In this document: positions 33,601 to 35,298 of the stretch, piece by piece
Position numbering within the stretch: the first letter of the stretch is position 1
How the letters are laid out: each line of letters starts with the position of its first letter
NCBI RefSeq assembly: GCF_001017435.1
Contig: NZ_CP011371.1
Span: 3,968,001-4,032,000, forward strand
Length of the DNA: 64,000 nt
Direction of reading: 5' to 3'
From: Caldimonas brevitalea
Lineage (GTDB): Bacteria > Pseudomonadota > Gammaproteobacteria > Burkholderiales > Burkholderiaceae_C
The notes under the pieces: generated by a model
Told to the model about the DNA's origin: nothing
Database searches by the model: none
Seen by the model: the letters and a program-made list of their open reading frames with translations, nothing else
Position numbers and translations under genes: made by a program

Positions 33601-35223
33601 GTTGGCCCGTTCGTTCACGTCGGCATAACTGAGCGTTCGCACGCCGCAGACCAGTGCCACCGCCTCGGGGCGCTGGCGGGCCTGGGCCTCGAACAGCTGG
33701 TGGATCAGCTGGTCGCGTGCACAGCCGCTGTGGGTGGCGTTGAAGCTGTGCAGCACCTGCTGCCGTTCCTCGGCACTCAGCAGGTCCAGCGCAGCGACCG
33801 GCCGCTCGAGGTCTTGCACCAGGGTCGCCAGCGCGGTCTTGAAGTAGCCGGCCCAGCGTTCGATGGTCGAGGTGTCGAACAAGGCGGTGGCGTATTCCAG
33901 CGAGCCGGTGATCTCGTCGCCGACTTCCTGCAGCGACAGTGTCAGGTCCACCTTGGCGGTGGTGTGCGCGAGCGTCTGCGGTGTCAAGGTCAGCCCGGGC
34001 AGCACCAGCTCACCCTGTGGTGTGTTCTGCAGCACCAGCAGGGTTTGGAAGATCGGGCTGTGGCTGCGGCTGCGCGGCGGCTTCACCGCCTCCACCACCT
34101 GCTCGAACGGCACGTCCTGGTGGGCGTAGGCCTGCAGCGTCATGTCCTTGACCCGCTGCAGTAGCTCACCCACGCTAGGCTGGCCGCTCAAGTCGGCTCG
34201 CAGCGCCAGGGTGTTCACGAAGAACCCGATCAGCCCTTCGACCTCGGTGCGCTGGCGGTTCGCCACCGGGGCGCCGATCACCACGTCTTGCTGCCCGCTC
34301 AGCTTCGACAGCACCGTTGCCCAGCCGGCGTACAACACCATGTACAGCGTCGCGTCGCAGCGCTTGGCCAGCGCCTTGAGTTGGGCGGTCAGCGGGGCAC
34401 CCAAGGTCAGCTCCACACTCGCGCCGGCATGGCTTTGCACGGCCGGTCGCGGACGGTCGAGGGGCAGTTCCAGCAGCGCTGGGGCATCGCTCAGCTGCTG
34501 CTGCCAGTAGCCGAGCTGACCTTGCAGTGTCTCGCCCTGCAGCCAGCGCCGCTGCCACACGGCATAGTCGGCGTACTGAATCGGCAACGGCGCCAGCGGA
34601 CTGGGCCGGCCTTCCCGGTAGGCCGCATACAGCGCGGCGAGTTCCCGCACCAGCACGCCGATGGACCAGCCGTCCGAGACGATATGGTGCATCGTCACCA
34701 GCAGCAGGTGTTCGTCCTGGCTCAGCTGGATCAACCGGCCTCGAATTAAGGGGCCTCGGCTCAAATCGAATGACGTCCCCTCTTCTGCTTCGATCTGAGC
34801 TTGCACCGCATGCGCGCGCTCGGCCGGAGAACGCTGGCTCAGGTCGACAACCTGCAGCGCAAAGGAAGCGCCAGGCGCGACGACTTGGAACAGCTCGCCT
34901 TCCTCGGTGGCTGCGAACGCCGTGCGCAGGGCCTCGTGCCGCGAGACGATGGTGTCGAGCGCCGCCACGAGCGCATCCCGGTCCAGGGTGCCCTGCAAGC
35001 GCAGCAGGCCGCGCATGTGATAGGCGGCATCGGCCCCTTGCAACTGGGTGACGAACCACAAGCGCTGTTGCGCCCAGGAAGCCGGCAGTGGATGCCCACG
35101 GTCGGCCGGCTCGATCGGCATCAGCGCGGGCTGCTCGGGCCGTGCCGCGGCACTGCTCTTGAGCGTGCGCAGCAACAGCTCGCGCTTCAGCGCTTCCAGA
35201 TCCCTGGGTGCATTCTTGCTCAT
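2755..35223 (-). CDS. Ten-module nonribosomal peptide synthetase (modules 4-13) ending in tandem thioesterases
   Basis: This giant enzyme (about 10,822 residues) extends the acyl-tripeptide made by NRPS 1. Its domain order is C-A-T (M4), C-A-T (M5), dual C/E-A-T (M6), C-A-T (M7), C-A-T (M8), dual C/E-A-T (M9), C-A-T (M10), dual C/E-A-T (M11), C-A-T (M12), C-[broken A]-T (M13), TE, TE. Ordinary C domains carry HHIVSDGWS. The dual C/E domains carry the NVQDIYPLAPLQEGILFHH segment and HHxxxDH. Carrier proteins show LGGHSLLA. The ATG at 35223 is preceded by AGGGGAC and starts a typical short docking helix (MSKNAPRDLEALKRELLLRT); an open extension to 35343 lacks this support. Predicted residues are Val, aromatic, Pro, unknown, Val, Ala, Ala, Ser, Ala, then a module without its own activation domain. 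From memory this matches the glidonin synthetase GdnB; not verified. Confidence 0.95.
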   Translation of the reverse strand: MSKNAPRDLEALKRELLLRTLKSSAAARPEQPALMPIEPADRGHPLPASWAQQRLWFVTQLQGADAAYHMRGLLRLQGTLDRDALVAALDTIVSRHEALRTAFAATEEGELFQVVAPGASFALQVVDLSQRSPAERAHAVQAQIEAEEGTSFDLSRGPLIRGRLIQLSQDEHLLLVTMHHIVSDGWSIGVLVRELAALYAAYREGRPSPLAPLPIQYADYAVWQRRWLQGETLQGQLGYWQQQLSDAPALLELPLDRPRPAVQSHAGASVELTLGAPLTAQLKALAKRCDATLYMVLYAGWATVLSKLSGQQDVVIGAPVANRQRTEVEGLIGFFVNTLALRADLSGQPSVGELLQRVKDMTLQAYAHQDVPFEQVVEAVKPPRSRSHSPIFQTLLVLQNTPQGELVLPGLTLTPQTLAHTTAKVDLTLSLQEVGDEITGSLEYATALFDTSTIERWAGYFKTALATLVQDLERPVAALDLLSAEERQQVLHSFNATHSGCARDQLIHQLFEAQARQRPEAVALVCGVRTLSYADVNERANRLAHHLIRQGTRPGELIPIVMARSTEMVIAQLAVLKCGAAYVPVDPQFPLERQQFMIDDCRAERAIATTQAVCRAPVRWTVLDEDLLSHGPADNPTVVQAAGSPAYVMYTSGSTGQPKGVVVPHRAIHRLVVANGYAEIGPDDTLGHCSNPAFDASTFEIWGALANGARVVIVAQEDVLDPQRLAQELLRQRVNVLWLTVGLFNQYAQALGSVFRQLKCLLVGGDALDARTIARVLGESAPQRLLNGYGPTETTTFATTYPIEAVAADATGIPIGRPIADTQVYLLDEQRQPVPIGAPGEIYIGGAGVACGYLNRPELTAERFIDDPFSGEPHARLYKTGDLGRWRSDGNIEYLGRNDQQVKIRGFRIELGEIEARLSVHPQVQDVVVLAREDVPGDKRLVAYYTGAQATQAEALREHVKATLPDYMVPSAFVVLERLPLTLNGKVDRRALPAPDASLLQAQQYEAPVGDTEQTLAAIWQDILQVERVGRHDNFFELGGHSLLAVQLISRMRQALDREVALHDLFEAPTVRGLARKLGGAPVAQGQDIEPADRSGTLPLSWAQQRLWFLNRLEGIGAAYHMPAALRLHGQLDRAALQAALDTVVARHEALRTVFATVDGEAVQVVTEPAGFPLQVLDLGGKSEHELAAIVAEEAQAPFDLGQGPLIRGRLLCVNPDEHVLLVTMHHIVSDGWSIGVLVRELGALYAAFREGRAQPLAPLPIQYADYAVWQRRWLQGETLQAQLGYWQQQLSEAPALLELPTDRPRPAVQSHAGASVELTLGAPLTAQLKALAKRCDATLYMVLYAGWATVLSKLSGQQDVVIGAPVANRQRTEVEGLIGFFVNTLALRADLSGKPSVGELLRRVRTTTLQAYAHQDVPFEQVVEAVKPPRSLSHSPLFQVMLVLQNTPQGELVLPGLTLTPQEVPRTSAQVDLTLSLREVGDELSGTLEYATALFDPSTVERWAGYFKAVLGAMVQDLERPIRELDLLGSEERRQVLQMFNTTAQPYPHDSLFHELFEAQVRRCPEATAAVFEGQRLTYAELNARSNQLARHLRERGIGPDTLVAICVERSLDLAVGLLGILKAGGAYVPLDPTYPRERLQYMLQDASPRVVLTQARLRATVATTTAQVVLLDQDAPLIAGHDDGNLAATAIGLEPHHLAYVIYTSGSTGAPKGVMVEHRGLCNLATLQIQAFGVGEGSRVLQFASASFDACAWECTMAWASGASLHLASPEQLLPGEPLLRTLRGEQITHATLPPVAVGALPHDAALDDLSTLVVAGEACPGALARHWSQGRRFFNAYGPTETTVCATLHLCDPRGEGLPPIGRPIANTQIYILDTSRRPVPIGVAGEIYIGGAGVARGYLNRPELTAERFIADPFGDGPNARLYKTGDLGRWRADGRIDYLGRNDRQVKIRGYRIEPGEIETLLRAHPQVDEAMVMAREDMPGDKRLVAYVTAAAQGAPEVDDLRAQVKAALPEYMVPSAFVVLERLPLTPNGKVDRSALPAPQLSALTARAYEAPLGDAEQALARIWQDILHIDRAGRHDNFFELGGHSLLAVQLIERLREAGWQADVASIFAHPTLAELAAGLSRTAAPSPGVAPCLIPPECDRITPEMLTLVELDPAQIDAIVAHVPGGACNVQDIYPLAPLQEGILFHHMLNEQRDVYVLPALLAFETRERLERFAQALQQVIDRHDVLRTAVVWKGQPRPVQVVWRHAELTLQPLELAPGEDAYARLQARLQNAELAIDLQQAPLVRLDVAADESRGRWLMLLQLHHIVHDHVSLDIVLQEVAAHLRGETQSLPEPVPYRGFVAQALMQAQKSDAETFFRAKLGDVGEPTAPFGLLDVRGGGQHIDEARREVEAELGQRLRGLAQRLGVSAATLFHVAWAMVVAHCSGRDDVVFGTVLLGRLQGVAGSDRALGMFINTLPLRLQLNDVAVGEVVQQAQRELRQLLGHEQASLALAQNCSALGGGAPLFTTMLNYRHSSGGRQAALDLGVELLATQERTNYPFSLMVDDVGDGFLIGAQVDDRVQAARVTGLMHRALESLAQALEAAPQTQVLALPILPATERQQVLQAFNATTQPYPQHLTVHELFEAQVRRTPDAVAVVYEGRRLRYAELNARANQLAAHLRTLGVGPDQPVAICVERSLEMAVGLLGILKAGGAYVPLDPAYPGERLQQMLQDAAPPVVLTQERLRARLATTARVVSLDADWEVIAQRDPGNPNPQAIGLAPHHLAYVIYTSGSTGVPKGVAMPHRALVNLLEWHRGDARFRRPQRTLQFAALGFDVAFQETFATWSTGGTLILTDEATRRDPPALVRLLREEGVQRVFLPFVALHHLAEAVAVELPALPCLEDVVTAGEQLRITPAIASLFKHLPGCRLHNHYGPTESHVVTALTLDGAAHTWPELPDIGRPIGNARIYLLDGRRQPVPIGVPGEIYIGGLAVARGYLHRPELTAERFSADPFSDEPNARMYKTGDLGRWRADGQIEYLGRNDHQVKIRGFRVELGEIEARLGSHPQVKDAAVLARKDVPGDTRLVAYVTAATAQETLALEDLRAHLKAGLPDYMVPSAFVVLERLPLTPNGKLDRRALPAPDFGALQAQQYEAPVGGTEQALAAVWQDILRVERVGRHDHFFDLGGHSLLAVQLMARIRQVLGREVALKALFDAPTVQGLAQRLEATALSEDGAIGRADRSRPLPLSWAQQRLWFLDRLDGAVGVYNLPAALRLRGELDRAALRAALDTLVARHEALRTVFATVDGEAVQVIVEPAGFDLQLIDLAGGSEEDLRRIAAEEAQAPFDLSQGPLIRGRLVRVSADEHVLLVTMHHIVSDGWSMGVLVRELGALYAAFREGRAQPLAPLPIQYADYAVWQRRWLQGERLQSQLAYWQRQLSQAPALLELPTDRPRPALQSFAGASVALTLGRELTAQLKVLAKRCDATLYMVLYAGWATLLSRLSGQQDLVIGAPVANRPRTEVEGLIGFFVNTLALRADLSGQPTVGELLQRVRAMTLEAYAHQDVPFEQVVEVVKPPRSRSHSPIFQAMLVLQNTPQGELVLPGLSLAAQEVSRPTAQFDVTMSLQEQGEEIVGAIEYASALFDASTIERWAGYFKAVLGAMVQDLECPVDGLEMLGAEERRQVLQVFNETAQPYPQQLLVHELFEAQVRRCPDAVAVVFEGRQLTYAELNARANQLARHLRERGIGPDALVAICVERSLDMVVGLLGILKAGGAYVPLDPAYPDERLQHMLQDAAPRVVLTQARLRAGLATTAQVVVLDDDAPLIARQDDSNLDPGAIGFKAHHRAYVIYTSGSTGTPKGVMVTHANLVNLLHALQPSYGLDEEDRVLQFVATSFDVAAQEIFGSLHRGATLVLRTEQWIGDADVFWSLCASHRITVLHLPAAYWQQVVLGAPPRLPDALRLVVVGGERMSASALSAWFARSGHRPTLINQYGPTETTVSATFHTVTRAEEGACIGRPIANTQVYLLDEQRQPVPVGVVGEIYIGGAGVARGYLGRPERTAERFSNDPFSAEPNARMYKTGDLGRWRADGNIEYLGRNDHQVKIRGFRIELGEIEARLSAHPQVQEAVVLAREDVPGDKRLVAYVTPLAAQDVPEVEVLREHVKAALPEYMVPSAFVTLERLPLTPNGKLDRRALPAPDLGALQAQRYEAPVGDTEQALAAIWQDLLRVEQVGRHDNFFDLGGHSLLAVQLLARVRQALGREVALKALFETPTLQGLAQTLGQAQDTEVQAIERADRNAALPLSWAQQRLWFLDRLEGAGAAYHMPAALRLHGELSRTALQAALDTVVARHEALRTVFATVDGEAVQVIVEPAGFALQVVELAGADEEDLRCLAAEEAQAPFDLSRGPLIRGRLIRTKQDEHVLLVTMHHIVSDGWSMGVLVRELAALYAAYREGRPDPLAPLPIQYADYAVWQRRWLQGETLQAQLGYWQRQLSEAPALLELPTDRPRPAVQSHAGASVELTLGAPLTAQLKALAKRCDATLYMVLYAGWATVLSKLSGQQDVVIGAPVANRQRTEVEGLIGFFVNTLALRADLSGRPSVGELLQRVKDMTLQAYAHQDVPFEQVVEAVKPPRSRSHSPIFQTLLVLQNTPQGELVLPGLTLTPQTLAHTTAKVDLTLSLQEVGDEITGSLEYATALFDTSTIERWAGYFKTALATLVQDLERPVAALDLLSAEERQQVLHSFNATHSDCARDQLIHQLFEAQARQRPEAVALVCGERTFSYADVNERANRLAHHLIRQGTRPGELIPIVMPRSAEMVIAQLAVLKCGAAYVPVDPQFPLERQQFMIDDCRAERAIATTQTVCRATVHWTVLDEELLNLGRADNPAVVQAAGSPAYVMYTSGSTGQPKGVVVPHRAIHRLVVANGYAEIGPDDTVGHCSNPAFDASTFEIWGALANGARVVIVVQEDVLDPQRLAQELLRQRVNVLWLTVGLFNQYAQALGSVFRQLKYLLVGGDALDARTIARVLGESAPQRLLNGYGPTETTTFATTYPIEAVAADATGIPIGRPIADTQVYLLDEQRQPVPIGAPGEIYIGGAGVACGYLNRPELTAERFIDDPFSGEPHARLYKTGDLGRWRSDGNLEYLGRNDQQVKIRGFRIELGEIEARLSVHPQVQDVVVLAREDVPGDKRLVAYYTGAQATQAEALREHVKATLPDYMVPSAFVVLERLPLTPNGKVDRRALPAPDASLLQAQQYEAPVGDTEQTLAAIWQDVLQVERVGRHDNFFELGGHSLLAVKLIERLRAAGWHADVGSLFTRPVLAELGAVLTREAAVTPEVPPCRIEPDCERITPDMLTLVELNQTQIDTIVASVPGGARNVQDIYPLAPLQEGILFHHMLNEQDDLYVLPMLLAFETRAALDEFVRALQWVIDRHDVMRTAVVWKGQTPPVQVVYRRAELQLQRIELAPGQDALEVLQARLQRRELSLDLQQAPLVRLEVAADECRGRWLLLLQLHHIVSDHVSLDIVMEEVAAHLQGQGASLPEPVAYRGFVARALMQAQRHDAEAFFRAKLGGVQEPTAPFGLLDVRGGGQRFEEARREVDSTLGQRLRALAPVLGVSTATLFHVAWAMVVGRCSGRDDVVFGTVLLGRLQGGASRTMGMFINTLPLRLQLKGLPMREAVRHAHRELMELLEHEHASLALAQRCSAIDGAAPLFTAMLNYRHSGAADPAGPDLGVEVLTTQERTNYPFSMMVDDLGERFLLTAQVNGGVRADRVTSYLHTALEGLVQALEAAPQKTLWDLPILPPEERQQVLQTFNATAQPYPQEMLVHELFEAQVQRSPQALALVCEGQQLSYAELNARANQLAHHLRQRGVGPDRLVAVCMERQAELVVALLGTLKAGGAYVPLDPAYPGERLQAMLQDAAPSVILTQTALLPGLADQAAEVIAVDAQLAELPKTNLPAAELGLTADHLAYVIYTSGSTGTPKGVMLEHRNAGNFIHWARSAFSEEHLAHTVFSTSVNFDLSIFELFVPLAVGATVHLVKNALDLSGREAVSLLNTVPSAVNALIDAGRLPEAIQAVNVAGEALKRELVEKIFAANPKVRCVTNLYGPTETTTYSTQVRMARSQPFAPHIGRPISNTQVYILDEHRQPVPIGVVGEIYIGGAGVARGYLRRPELTAERFIDDPFSEAPNARMYRTGDLGRWRADGQIEYLGRNDHQVKIRGFRIELGEIEVRLSAHPQVQDVVVLAREDVPGDKRLVAYYTGAPAPQAEALREHVKATLPDYMVPSAFVVLERLPLTPNGKVDRRALPAPDLGALQARQYEAPLGEAEQTLAAIWQDILQVERVGRHDNFFDLGGHSLLAVQLIARLRQVTGREVALKVLFEAPTLEGLAQRLDGAQLSDGSAIETADRSQPLPLSWAQQRLWFLDRFEEAGRAYHLPAALRLHGELDRAALQAALDTVVARHEALRTVFATVDGEAVQVIIEPAGFSLQVVELAGADEEDLRRLAAEEAQAPFDLNRGPLIRGRLIRTKQDEHVLLVTMHHIVSDGWSMGVLVRELAALYAAYREGRPDPLAPLPIQYADYAVWQRRWLQGETLQAQLGYWQRQLNEAPALLELPTDRPRPAVQSHAGASVPIVLQAPLTAQLKALAKRCDATLYMVLYAGWATVLSKLSGQQDVVIGAPVANRQRTEVEGLIGFFVNTLALRADLSGQPSVGELLQRVRAMTLEAYAHQDVPFEQVVEAVKPPRSLSHSPIFQAMLVLQNTPQGELALPGLTLAPQDVPRQTAQFDLTLSLQEQGDEMVGAIDYASTLFEPATVERWAGYFEMVLGAMVQDLERPISELDLLGAVERQQVLQTFNATAQPYPQEMLVHELFEAQVQRSPQALALVCEGQQLSYAELNARANQLAHHLRQRGVGPDRLVAVYMERQAELVVALLGTLKAGGAYVPLDPAYPGERLQAMLQDAAPSVILTQTGLLPGLIDQAAEVIAVDAELAEQPKTNLAAAELGLTAEHLAYVIYTSGSTGTPKGVMLEHRNAGNFIHWARSAFSEEDLAHTVFSTSVNFDLSIFELFVPLAVGATVHLVKNALDLTGREAVSLLNTVPSAVNALIDAGRLPEAIQAVNVAGEALKRELVEKIFAAHPKVRCVTNLYGPTETTTYSTQVRMERSQPFAPHIGRPIANTQVYILDEQRQPVPIGVVGEIYIGGAGVARGYLRRPELTAERFIDDPFSEVPNARMYKTGDLGRWRADGQIEYLGRNDHQVKIRGFRIELGEIEVRLSAHPQVQDVVVLAREDVPGDKRLVAYYTGAQAPQVEALRQHAALSLPPYMVPAAYVHLDTLPLTPNGKLDRKALPAPQGDAVVSRGYDAPRGRTEASLARIWADLLGLERVGRDDNFFELGGHSLLAVSLIERMRGDGLHADVRAVFTAPTLAELAALASTDSREVQVPPNLIPRDATRITPEMLTLVSLSQEAIDTIVDQVEGGAANVQDIYPLAPLQEGILFHHLMQQEGDPYVLPTLLRVKSKAQLDRFLAALQQVVDRHDILRTGVAWEGLSQPVQVVRRHARLPVELVELDAGQRDIAQQLETRYDPRRHRLDVRQAPMLSCHVAHDTAKGDWWVRLLFHHMAFDHTTLERVLEEVHAIAQGQAHRLPRPAPFRGFVAQARGGVSQEEHEAFFKDMLGDIDTPTAPFGLLNVQGDGSGIAEARQQLAPELAQAIRRHARRLGVSAASLMHVAWALVLARATGRQDVVFGTVLFGRMQGGAQADRVLGLFINTLPVRISVDEQGVVQRLKQAHALLVDLLRHEHAPLALAQRCSRVPAQAPLFTALLNYRYSVPSVQEQPQAPEAAGLGEIDYLGGHERTNYPLTLSVDDLGEDFALTAQVSVAIGPQRICDFMSTALQALVQALEEAPQASTRSIDVLPRFEREQVLVTWNDTARPYPEDLRVHELFEAQVARTPHATALIHGEQGVSYAELNARANRLAHHLRRLGVRPDSRVALCVERSVEMVVGLLAVLKAGGGYVPLDPEYPVERLRHMLQDSGPIVVLVDTAGREALEQADDRNLERVPRLHLQADAGQWAEAPAHNIDAATLGLKPTHLAYVIYTSGSTGRPKGVMNEHRGVVNRILWMQDAYPLDERDVVLQKTPFSFDVSVWEFFWPLMAGARLVMARPEGHKDPAYLSEVIRRTGVTTLHFVPSMLQVFLAHEQAANCRSVVRVMCSGEALPASLVHTFHERLPRAELHNLYGPTEAAVDVTAWACQAGDDSTVIPIGRPIANTRLYILDEHLQPVPVGVAGELYIGGVQVARGYLNLPELTAERFIDDPFSAEPNARMYKTGDLGRWRSDGNIEYLGRNDHQVKIRGFRIELGEIEARLSAHPQVQEAVVLAREDVPGDKRLVAYVTPAAQDVPAVEVLREHVKATLPEYMVPSAFVTLARLPLTPNGKLDRRALPAPDLGALQAQQYEAPVGDTEQALATIWQDLLRVEQVGRHDNFFDLGGHSLLAVQLLARVRQALGREVALKAVFETPTLQGLAQTLGQAQDTEVQAIERADRNAALPLSWAQQRLWFLDRLEGAGAAYHMPAALRLHGELSRTALQAALDTVVARHEALRTVFATVDGEAVQVIVEPAGFALQVVELAGADEEDLRCLAAEEAQAPFDLSRGPLIRGRLIRTKQDEHVLLVTMHHIVSDGWSMGVLVRELAALYAAYREGRPDPLAPLPIQYADYAVWQRRWLQGETLQAQLGYWQRQLSDAPALLELPLDRPRPAVQSHAGASVELTLGAPLTAQLKALAKRCDATLYMVLYAGWATVLSKLSGQQDVVIGAPVANRQRTEVEGLIGFFVNTLALRADLSGQPSVGELLQRVKDMTLQAYAHQDVPFEQVVEAVKPPRSRSHSPIFQAMLVLQNTPQGELVLPGLTLAPQEVPRTSAQVDLTLSLQEAGDEISGTVEYATALFDRSTVERWAGYFKTALSAMVHDLERPISELDLLGTAERQQVLQTFNATAQPYPQEMLVHELFEAQVQRSPQALALVCEGQQLSYAELNEKANQLAHHLRQRGVGPDRLVAVYMERQAELVVALLGTLKAGGAYVPLDPAYPGERLQAMLQDAAPSVILTQTALVPGLADQAAEVIAVDAQLAEQPKTNLPAAEIGLMADHLAYVIYTSGSTGTPKGVMLEHRNAGNFIHWARSAFREEDLAHTVFSTSVNFDLSIFELFVPLAIGATVHLVKNALDLTGREAVSLLNTVPSAVNALIDAGRLPEAIQAVNVAGEALKRELVEKIFAANPKVRCVTNLYGPTETTTYSTQVRMERSQPFAPHIGRPIANTQVYILDEHRQPVPIGVVGEIYIGGAGVARGYLRRPELTAERFIDDPFSEAPNARMYRTGDLGRWRADGQIEYLGRNDHQVKIRGFRIELGEIEVRLSAHPQVQDVVVLAREDVPGDKRLVAYYTGAPAPQAEALREHVKATLPDYMVPSAFVVLERLPLTPNGKVDRRALPAPDLGALQARQYEAPHGEVEQTLAAIWQDILQVERVGRHDNFFDLGGHSLLAVQLLVRVRQALGREVALKDLFEAPTLQGLAQALGRAEQADVQPIESAERRQPLPLSWAQQRLWFLDRLDGAGRAYHIPIAMRLKGRLHRAALEAALRAIVARHETLRTVFPLVNEQPTQLVLEEVAFALPAIDLSAYAPDEREEAVRRLTAEEAHAPFDFARSPMMRGQLLRLADDEHVLLLTVHHIVADGWSASVLTRELAALYDAFREGRPDPLPPLPIQYADYAVWQRRASADAMRRQQLAYWVEHLSGAPPLLELPTDRPRPPTQSYAGAHLPIVLDATLTAHIKGLAKRCGATLYMVLHAAWAIQLSRLSGQTDVVISTLMANRSRVEVEGLIGFFVNTLALRTHLGGKPSVAEVLRRVKDTTLGAFARQDVPFEQVVEALNPPRSMSHHPVFQVMLLLQNLPEARLELPDLQILPQEVPRDSADPELVLSLEEQGDEIRGALEYATDLFDPSTVARWLDQFKAVLSEMAQDPERDIDTLDLLSAEERRQVLQEFPLGAGQDRLASSGAMPAVAEQRVYILDQQRRPVPIGVPGEVCIGGADVVAARTNTTGELARWRPDGSLERLGRIEHRVVVRGRRVQLEDIEAELLCHPQVAAAAVVTHHGVQNEGQLIACANARPGHRLDEHDLRAYLASRLRDYMVPGVVRVLDELPRRPDGSLDREALRCLAPEPLQAQPDQTPQGVLEETLAGHWQELLDLERVGRHDNFFDLGGHSLLAVSLVERMRRQGWRVDLQSVFTTATLAELAAQVVSPDRQGMPAPPDRTALSRHWVPLRAGASRRPLFLIHGANGDLGCYEPLLRHLDGDLPLHGLRVDGRDAPVPVTVELLAARYLGIVRHLQPRGPYRLIGCSAGGLVAYEMAQQLLGEDETVEFLGLIDSPAPGHMPAGNADAPNPECCGGEASSWREALFAPLGAAYTTYRVQPLPIAVGLFTGETQADAERSRAWAAMAGSRLEALAVASDSRLVMEEPHVRKLADVITRRLAEAERGRASSTACHAKAAITLQSGQHGTAPIFCIPGAGANVTCFLPLVQALGPRMWVVGLQCRGHDGASVPHTSVEAAASAYLDEIRAIAPRGPYHLLGHSFGGWVAFEVARALERAGETVAPVVLVDSEAPRRVPPSDRLSTTMQFIELLEMDRGEPLPLTSNDLRHLDDAQQVQRVLQCLTRAGVLPAATPPQRLQALLRVFGTHLNTSYQPATPYGGRVLLLNAEATDAVASARRTAVASDRDPVGGWRRHAAQLAVQVLHGSNHMTMLKPPHAHRLAAALAEIWSLHAAAQPALD
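3620..4310 (-). other. First thioesterase domain of NRPS 2
   Basis: Thioesterase fold with FLIHGANGDLG near the start and nucleophile motif LIGCSAGGL (GxSxG with Cys before Ser). The segment after about position 3900 is less conserved than in the second TE. Which of the two releases the product cannot be read from sequence. Confidence 0.85.
4370..6510 (-). other. Module 13: complete C domain, truncated A domain, carrier protein
   Basis: The C domain (about 6510-5150) is intact with HHIVADGWS. The A domain begins only near 5045 with VYILDQQRRPVPIGVPGEV, so cores A1-A5, including the P-loop and the whole substrate pocket, are missing. What remains is decayed: TGEL instead of TGDL, GRIEHRVVVRGRRVQL instead of GRNDHQVKIRGFRIEL, and PDGSLDR where other modules have PNGKxDR, so the catalytic A10 lysine is gone. 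The carrier protein keeps LGGHSLLA (Ser codon near 4461). The module cannot activate an amino acid itself. Confidence 0.93.
6510..9640 (-). other. Module 12 (C-A-T), predicted Ala
   Basis: C domain with HHIVSDGWS near 9199. Pocket residues read D-L-F-N-N-A-L-T-Y plus Lys (FDLSIFE, LLNTVP, VNVAGE, NLYGPTETTTY), a published alanine code. Carrier Ser near 6630. The A domain is nearly identical to those of modules 9 and 10. Confidence 0.8.
6730..8280 (-). repeat. Repeat family A, copy 1 (A domain of module 12)
   Basis: Nearly identical in DNA to 13480-14720 (offset about 6417) and 16270-17825 (offset about 9546). The limits are approximate. Only scattered base changes separate the three copies across the Ala-activating A domains. 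Confidence 0.85.
8470..10330 (-). repeat. Repeat family B, copy 1 (end of A11, carrier 11, C domain of module 12)
   Basis: Nearly identical to about 21400-23040 (offset about 12756). The shared block covers the A-domain C-terminal part, the carrier protein and the following C domain. Confidence 0.8.
9640..12930 (-). other. Module 11 (dual C/E-A-T), predicted Ser
   Basis: Dual condensation/epimerization domain with FHHMAFDHTTLE near 12370, so residue 10 is expected to be D. Pocket residues D-V-W-H-M-S-L-V-D plus Lys (FDVSVWE, LHFVP, VMCSGE, NLYGPTEAAVD) match serine codes. This C/E domain and this A domain are the most divergent of their kind in the protein. Carrier Ser near 9757. Confidence 0.82.
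12930..16050 (-). other. Module 10 (C-A-T), predicted Ala
   Basis: Ordinary C domain (HHIVSDGWS near 15615); the same alanine-type pocket DLFNNALTY as modules 9 and 12; carrier Ser near 13048. The carrier protein is of the kind seen before dual C/E domains (SLIERMRGDGLHADVRAVF). Confidence 0.8.
13480..14720 (-). repeat. Repeat family A, copy 2 (A domain of module 10)
   Basis: Second copy of the Ala-type A-domain block; see 6730-8280. Similarity breaks off on the carrier side because module 10 carries a different carrier protein. Confidence 0.85.
16050..19260 (-). other. Module 9 (dual C/E-A-T), predicted Ala
   Basis: Dual C/E domain with HHIVSDHVSLD near 18700 and NVQDIYPLAPLQEG, so residue 8 is expected to be D. 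Alanine-type pocket DLFNNALTY; carrier Ser near 16176. Confidence 0.8.
16270..17825 (-). repeat. Repeat family A, copy 3 (A domain of module 9)
   Basis: Third copy of the Ala-type A-domain block; it shares the adjoining carrier-protein linker with copy 1. Confidence 0.85.
19260..22400 (-). other. Module 8 (C-A-T), predicted Val
   Basis: C domain HHIVSDGWS near 21955. Pocket D-A-F-W-L-G-G-T-F (FDASTFE, LWLTV, LLVGGD, NGYGPTETTTF) is a standard valine code. Carrier Ser near 19375. The A domain is nearly identical to that of module 4. Confidence 0.85.
19380..21700 (-). repeat. Repeat family C, copy 1 (C-terminal C domain and A domain of module 8)
   Basis: Nearly identical to about 32110-34400 (offset about 12726). 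It covers the late C domain and the complete Val-type A domain. Confidence 0.8.
21400..23040 (-). repeat. Repeat family B, copy 2 (end of A7, carrier 7, C domain of module 8)
   Basis: Partner of 8470-10330. Confidence 0.8.
22400..25570 (-). other. Module 7 (C-A-T), specificity unresolved
   Basis: C domain HHIVSDGWS near 25120. Pocket reads D-V-Q-H-V-G-Q-V-S (FDVAAQE, LHLPAAY, VVVGGE, NQYGPTETTVS), which I cannot assign. Carrier Ser near 22513. Confidence 0.8.
25570..28830 (-). other. Module 6 (dual C/E-A-T), predicted Pro
   Basis: Dual C/E domain with HHIVHDHVSLD near 28270, so residue 5 is expected to be D. Pocket D-V-Q-F-V-A-H-V-V (FDVAFQE, VFLPF, VVTAGE, NHYGPTESHVV) is close to published proline codes (DVQLIAHVVK). 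Carrier Ser near 25686. Confidence 0.8.
28830..31990 (-). other. Module 5 (C-A-T), predicted aromatic (Phe-like)
   Basis: C domain HHIVSDGWS near 31540. Pocket D-A-W-T-V-A-A-V-C (FDACAWE, ATLPP, VVAGE, NAYGPTETTVC) is the phenylalanine/aromatic type. Carrier Ser near 28947. Confidence 0.8.
31990..35223 (-). other. Module 4 (C-A-T), predicted Val, with N-terminal docking segment
   Basis: The first module of NRPS 2 starts with a charged helix likely to dock with the C-terminus of NRPS 1. C domain HHIVSDGWS near 34680. Valine-type pocket DAFWLGGTF. Carrier Ser near 32100. Confidence 0.83.
32110..34400 (-). repeat. Repeat family C, copy 2 (C-terminal C domain and A domain of module 4)
   Basis: Partner of 19380-21700. 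Confidence 0.8.
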
Positions 35224-35298
35224 GGTGTCCCCTGATTTTTCGTATTGCGGACTTGCGTCCTGGATTCGTCGGTCGCGGCGGCTCCTGGCACAAGCGCA

